Assembly (NCBI GenBank): GCA_035527455.1
Contig: DATLAN010000271.1
Location: 1 to 7,219 of the forward strand
Origin: DATLAN01 sp035527455
GTDB lineage: Bacteria; Planctomycetota; Planctomycetia; Pirellulales; Thermoguttaceae
Length of the DNA stretch: 7,219 bases
Direction of reading: 5' to 3'
Shown piece after piece: positions 4,679-7,219 of the stretch. The position numbers and the translations under genes are program-made. Every line of letters begins with the position of its first letter. Position 1 is the stretch's first letter. Below the pieces are notes generated by a model. That model ran no database searches. It was not told the origin of the DNA and was given only the letters and a program-made list of their open reading frames with translations.

Positions 4679-6046
4679 ATGAAGAGCGCGACTTCTTTTG
4701 CTGCGATCCTCCTGCTGCTTCAACACATCGGCGCTACTCCAACGGCTATTGCCCAATCCGCATCCGGCAACGGATGGGAACCATCCTTCAAGGCGGGCAT
4801 GATCGATGAGTCAACCGGCAAGCCGATCCGCGGCACTGAAATCGTGCACCTTGTCGCGCACAAGGGCCGATTATACGCCGGCAACGGCTACTGGATGGAC
4901 ACGCGTGGAGGAGAAAACATTCCCTGGTCCGAGGTGCTCGTACTGAACTCACGGGATGGAACCTGGAAGGTTGACCTGGCCCTGGGACCAAGGCATCTCC
5001 GCGTGACGGCGCTGAAATCCGTGACTTTCACGACGGACGCCGACGGCAAGGCACTCGCGTCTCCCGTCAATCTGCTGTTGGCGGCTTCCGATATTCAGGG
5101 CGGCAAGCGTGAATCCAACATCTGGACTCGCGACGACGAGAACAACGCGTGGGTCAAAACAACGCTGACCGCCGGTGACGAACTCAGACGCTCGACGCGA
5201 GCCTTCGCGATCCATCGCGATCAGCAAACCGGAGTCGACCGCATTCTTGTTGCGGCCGGTGCGCCGGGCATCTACAGCGGAGTCTACGACGCCGGACTGC
5301 CGGGCAAAATCCGTTGGGACGAAAAAGCGGAACTCGGGCCGGTGAGCATCCGGCCGATGTCGTTCGTCGAAGCGAACGGCAAGCTTTACGCGTCGGCCGG
5401 CGTCTCGGTCTATCGTCGAACCGACGGACCGGCTCCAGCCTGGGAGAAGGTCTATTCCGACGACACGCGCGAACACTGGGAACTTGGCGGCATCCGCGGC
5501 CTGAGCGCCGTGCCGTCTCCGAACGGAGTCGGCGAGTCGATTCTGTTCTCGCACACGGACCGAATCATCCGTGTCGACCCAAACGACCATTACAGGGCGA
5601 CCGTCGAATTGAGAATTCGCCCGCTGTTGGCAAGAAGCTGGGGAAGCGACGTCAACGGCAGCATCATCGCGGCCTACAGCGACATGATGCCGCTGAAAGA
5701 TCCCGCGACCGGACGCACCGTGCACATCATGGGCGTCCAGGGCCAGATTCAGCGGCGGGAGAAGAGCGAGCAGTATCGCCCTGACACCTACGGCGGCTGG
5801 TATGCGGGTGGCTCGTATCTGATACGTGAAACCGATCGGAGTTATCGGCTGAAGGAGGTCAACGGCCGCTGGGAACCCGGCAAACCCAAACTGGTGGCTC
5901 CGCGAACCTTTGCGATCTCGCCCTTCCCGGAAGACGCTGGCGGGTACGTCTACTTCGCCGGATTCGACTGCAACTTTTTTCCAGCACTCGACACGGCCTG
6001 GGTTTTCCGAGCGGCCATTGAAGCCGTGCTCCGTGCTGACCCGTGA
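4679..6046 (+). CDS. Secreted beta-propeller-like protein of unknown function
   Basis: 455 residues from the ATG at 4679, chosen because of a strong GGAGGA SD eight bases upstream (4665-4670) and because a signal peptide follows directly (MKSATSFAAILLLLQHIGATP, residues 1-21, with likely cleavage near AIAQ, 23-26). The mature part has no recognised catalytic motif. It shows repeated hydrophobic beta-strand pairs at roughly regular spacing: GRLYAGNGYW (63-72), NLLLAASDI (131-139), ILVAAGAPGIYSG (189-201), GKLYASAGVSVYRR (234-247), ILFSHTDRIIRVDP (288-301), SIIAAYSDMM (328-337) and YVYFAGFDCNFFP (423-435). This pattern suggests a six- or seven-bladed propeller (inferred). There is a single cysteine, Cys431, in the mature protein. 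It is transcribed away from the PQQ-like remnant and is followed after 120 bases by another secreted propeller gene on the same strand. Its role could be substrate or polymer binding at the cell surface, but no function can be assigned from sequence alone. Confidence 0.85.
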   Translation: MKSATSFAAILLLLQHIGATPTAIAQSASGNGWEPSFKAGMIDESTGKPIRGTEIVHLVAHKGRLYAGNGYWMDTRGGENIPWSEVLVLNSRDGTWKVDLALGPRHLRVTALKSVTFTTDADGKALASPVNLLLAASDIQGGKRESNIWTRDDENNAWVKTTLTAGDELRRSTRAFAIHRDQQTGVDRILVAAGAPGIYSGVYDAGLPGKIRWDEKAELGPVSIRPMSFVEANGKLYASAGVSVYRRTDGPAPAWEKVYSDDTREHWELGGIRGLSAVPSPNGVGESILFSHTDRIIRVDPNDHYRATVELRIRPLLARSWGSDVNGSIIAAYSDMMPLKDPATGRTVHIMGVQGQIQRREKSEQYRPDTYGGWYAGGSYLIRETDRSYRLKEVNGRWEPGKPKLVAPRTFAISPFPEDAGGYVYFAGFDCNFFPALDTAWVFRAAIEAVLRADP

Positions 6047-6154
6047 ACTGATCGTTGCCCGTTGGATCGAGTCATTCGCTCCCGACGGTCGCTCAATCTC
6101 TGAAAAAGCCATACCACCTTTAAGGTTAGTAAGTTCCATGGTCAGATTTCAGAA

Positions 6155-6159
6155 AGGAG
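6155..6159 (+). promoter_or_regulatory. Ribosome-binding site of the ankyrin/TolB-like gene
   Basis: AAGGAG lies within AGAAAGGAGC (6151-6160), about seven bases before the ATG at 6167. It fixes the start of the downstream gene, whose reading frame has no other good start and opens with a signal peptide. Confidence 0.75.
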
Positions 6160-6166
6160 CGTTTCG

Positions 6167-7219
6167 ATGACACGCATTAGCGCACTTGTATTGGTAACCG
6201 CATTGCTCGCAGGGTTCGGTTCGACAGGGCTGCCGTCGGCGGCTTCGGAACAGACGGTCGATATTTGGACGGCCGCCGCGAAAGGCAACCTGGAAGCCAT
6301 CAAGCAGCAACTGGCAGCAGGTAAGGACATCAACGCCAAGGCTTCCTCGATAGGAGCGACGCCGTTGATGGCGGCGGCGATTACGGGGCAAAGCAAGGCC
6401 GCGGAACTGCTGCTGGCCCAAGGGGCCAGGCCGGATATCAGGAACAGCGAAGGCTCGACGGCCCTGCACATGGCGGCGTTTTTCGGGCATGTCGAGATCG
6501 TGAAAGCCCTGGTGGCCAAAGGGGCCGACGTGAATGTCCGAAATGACGGGTCGGAAACTCCGCTGGACACGGTAAGCGGTGCATGGAGCGAAGAACTCAA
6601 AGGAGTCTACCAGGTAATCGGGGACACTCTGAGACTGGAACTGGATCTCGAGCAGATCAAGTCGGCCCGTCCGAAGATTGCGGCCTTGTTGACAAAACAG
6701 GGCGGCAAGAGCGGCAAGGTCGAGGTGAAGGGCACGGGTTATCGAGGTTCGTACTTCGTCAACGGCGAGATCCACGTCAACACGTACGGCACGCCCGAGG
6801 GCAAGCCGCTGACGTCGGGACATCAGGACTTCAAGCCCTCCTGGTCGAAGACCGGCGACATGCTCGTCTTCTTTCGCAGACTGAAGAATGACCCCGTCAC
6901 GGTCAATTGGAAAACCGCGATCTGCATCATCAACGTCGACGGGACGGGTTTCCACCAATTGACCGACGGCACCCACACGGATTTCAATCAAACCTGGACG
7001 CGCGACGGATCCAACACGCCCATCTGGAACCGGAAGAACCCGGAGACGGGCAGCTTCTACGTGATGCAGAGCAAGGTGGGCAATAAGCCCGGCCAGGAGA
7101 TCGCGCTGACCGACAAGAGCTACCACACCTGGGCATACACTTGCCTGATCGACGGCAGAATTCTCGTACAGTCCGCACACCCGAAGCACGGTTGGGGCTA
7201 TTTCCTGATGACGCCCAAT
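6167..7219 (+). CDS. Secreted ankyrin-repeat protein with TolB/WD40-like propeller domain (partial, C-terminus beyond window)
   Basis: 351 residues are visible and the frame is open to the window end. The start has AAGGAG seven bases upstream. Residues 1-27 are a signal peptide (MTRISALVLVTALLAGFGST, then GLPSAAS). Residues 31-127 hold three ankyrin repeats: DIWTAAAKGNLEAIKQQLA (32-50); GATPLMAAAITGQSKAAELL (63-82); GSTALHMAAFFGHVEIVKAL (96-115), the latter two followed by the usual loop ending in G-A-x-x-(D/N). A fourth repeat starts at SETPLDTVSG (129-138) and finishes at PKIAALLTKQGGK (169-181) but is split by about 30 inserted helical residues. From about 190 a TolB-type propeller begins, with the repeated strand motifs DFKPSWSKTGDMLVFFR (221-237), AICIINVDGTGFHQLT (251-266) and DFNQTWTRDG (272-281). 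Ankyrin repeats and such propellers are both protein- or ligand-binding scaffolds, so a periplasmic or surface binding role is inferred. No enzyme motif is seen in the visible part. Confidence 0.88.
   Translation, partial: MTRISALVLVTALLAGFGSTGLPSAASEQTVDIWTAAAKGNLEAIKQQLAAGKDINAKASSIGATPLMAAAITGQSKAAELLLAQGARPDIRNSEGSTALHMAAFFGHVEIVKALVAKGADVNVRNDGSETPLDTVSGAWSEELKGVYQVIGDTLRLELDLEQIKSARPKIAALLTKQGGKSGKVEVKGTGYRGSYFVNGEIHVNTYGTPEGKPLTSGHQDFKPSWSKTGDMLVFFRRLKNDPVTVNWKTAICIINVDGTGFHQLTDGTHTDFNQTWTRDGSNTPIWNRKNPETGSFYVMQSKVGNKPGQEIALTDKSYHTWAYTCLIDGRILVQSAHPKHGWGYFLMTPN

Noticed and set aside
6047..6166. Terminator or promoter between the two plus-strand secreted proteins
   Set aside because: No stable hairpin with a T-run and no convincing -35/-10 pair was found. 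Only the SD before 6167 is clear.
4949..7189. Long minus-strand open frames opposite the two plus-strand secreted proteins
   Set aside because: Their translations lack family features, whereas the plus-strand frames have SD sequences, signal peptides and repeat domains.

Overview
The window looks like a stretch of GC-rich bacterial chromosome, most likely from a planctomycete (Pirellulales-like). This is inferred from three things: secreted PQQ-type and TolB-type beta-propeller proteins, a phosphatidylserine decarboxylase with a long N-terminal extension, and intergenic regions full of long palindromes. No rRNA or other taxonomic marker is present, so the assignment is only probable.

Layout. 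At the left edge are the first ten codons of a minus-strand gene that reads like glgC (ADP-glucose pyrophosphorylase). A 286-base intergenic region follows, holding a long palindrome plus T-run that should terminate the next gene. That gene (318-890, minus) is a small HD-domain hydrolase. A second, larger palindrome of the same design lies at 941-1042. Next is a tight minus-strand operon read from right to left: psd (phosphatidylserine decarboxylase), pssA (phosphatidylserine synthase) and ribE (riboflavin synthase). The two lipid enzymes catalyse consecutive steps to phosphatidylethanolamine. The 29-base psd/pssA junction is made of a heptamer tandem repeat. Upstream of psd is a 209-base element of nested inverted repeats (3718-3926). 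It cuts off a secreted PQQ-like propeller gene, of which only 171 codons remain. On the plus strand, divergent from this remnant, are a secreted propeller-like protein of unknown function (4679-6046) and a secreted ankyrin-repeat plus TolB-like protein that runs off the right edge (6167-7219).

Most notable structure. The palindromes at 212-288 and 941-1042 are not simple hairpins. Both have the same modules in the same order: GGGTGGC, a variable stem, loop GAGGAACGA, the stem complement, a short spacer, a variable stem, loop TCGTCCCTC, the stem complement, GCCACCC. End pieces and loops are identical between the two copies, whereas the stems are unrelated but self-complementary. In the larger copy the two internal hairpins differ by three fully compensated base pairs. 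This points to a selected two-hairpin (cloverleaf-like) fold of RNA or single-stranded DNA rather than one long hairpin.
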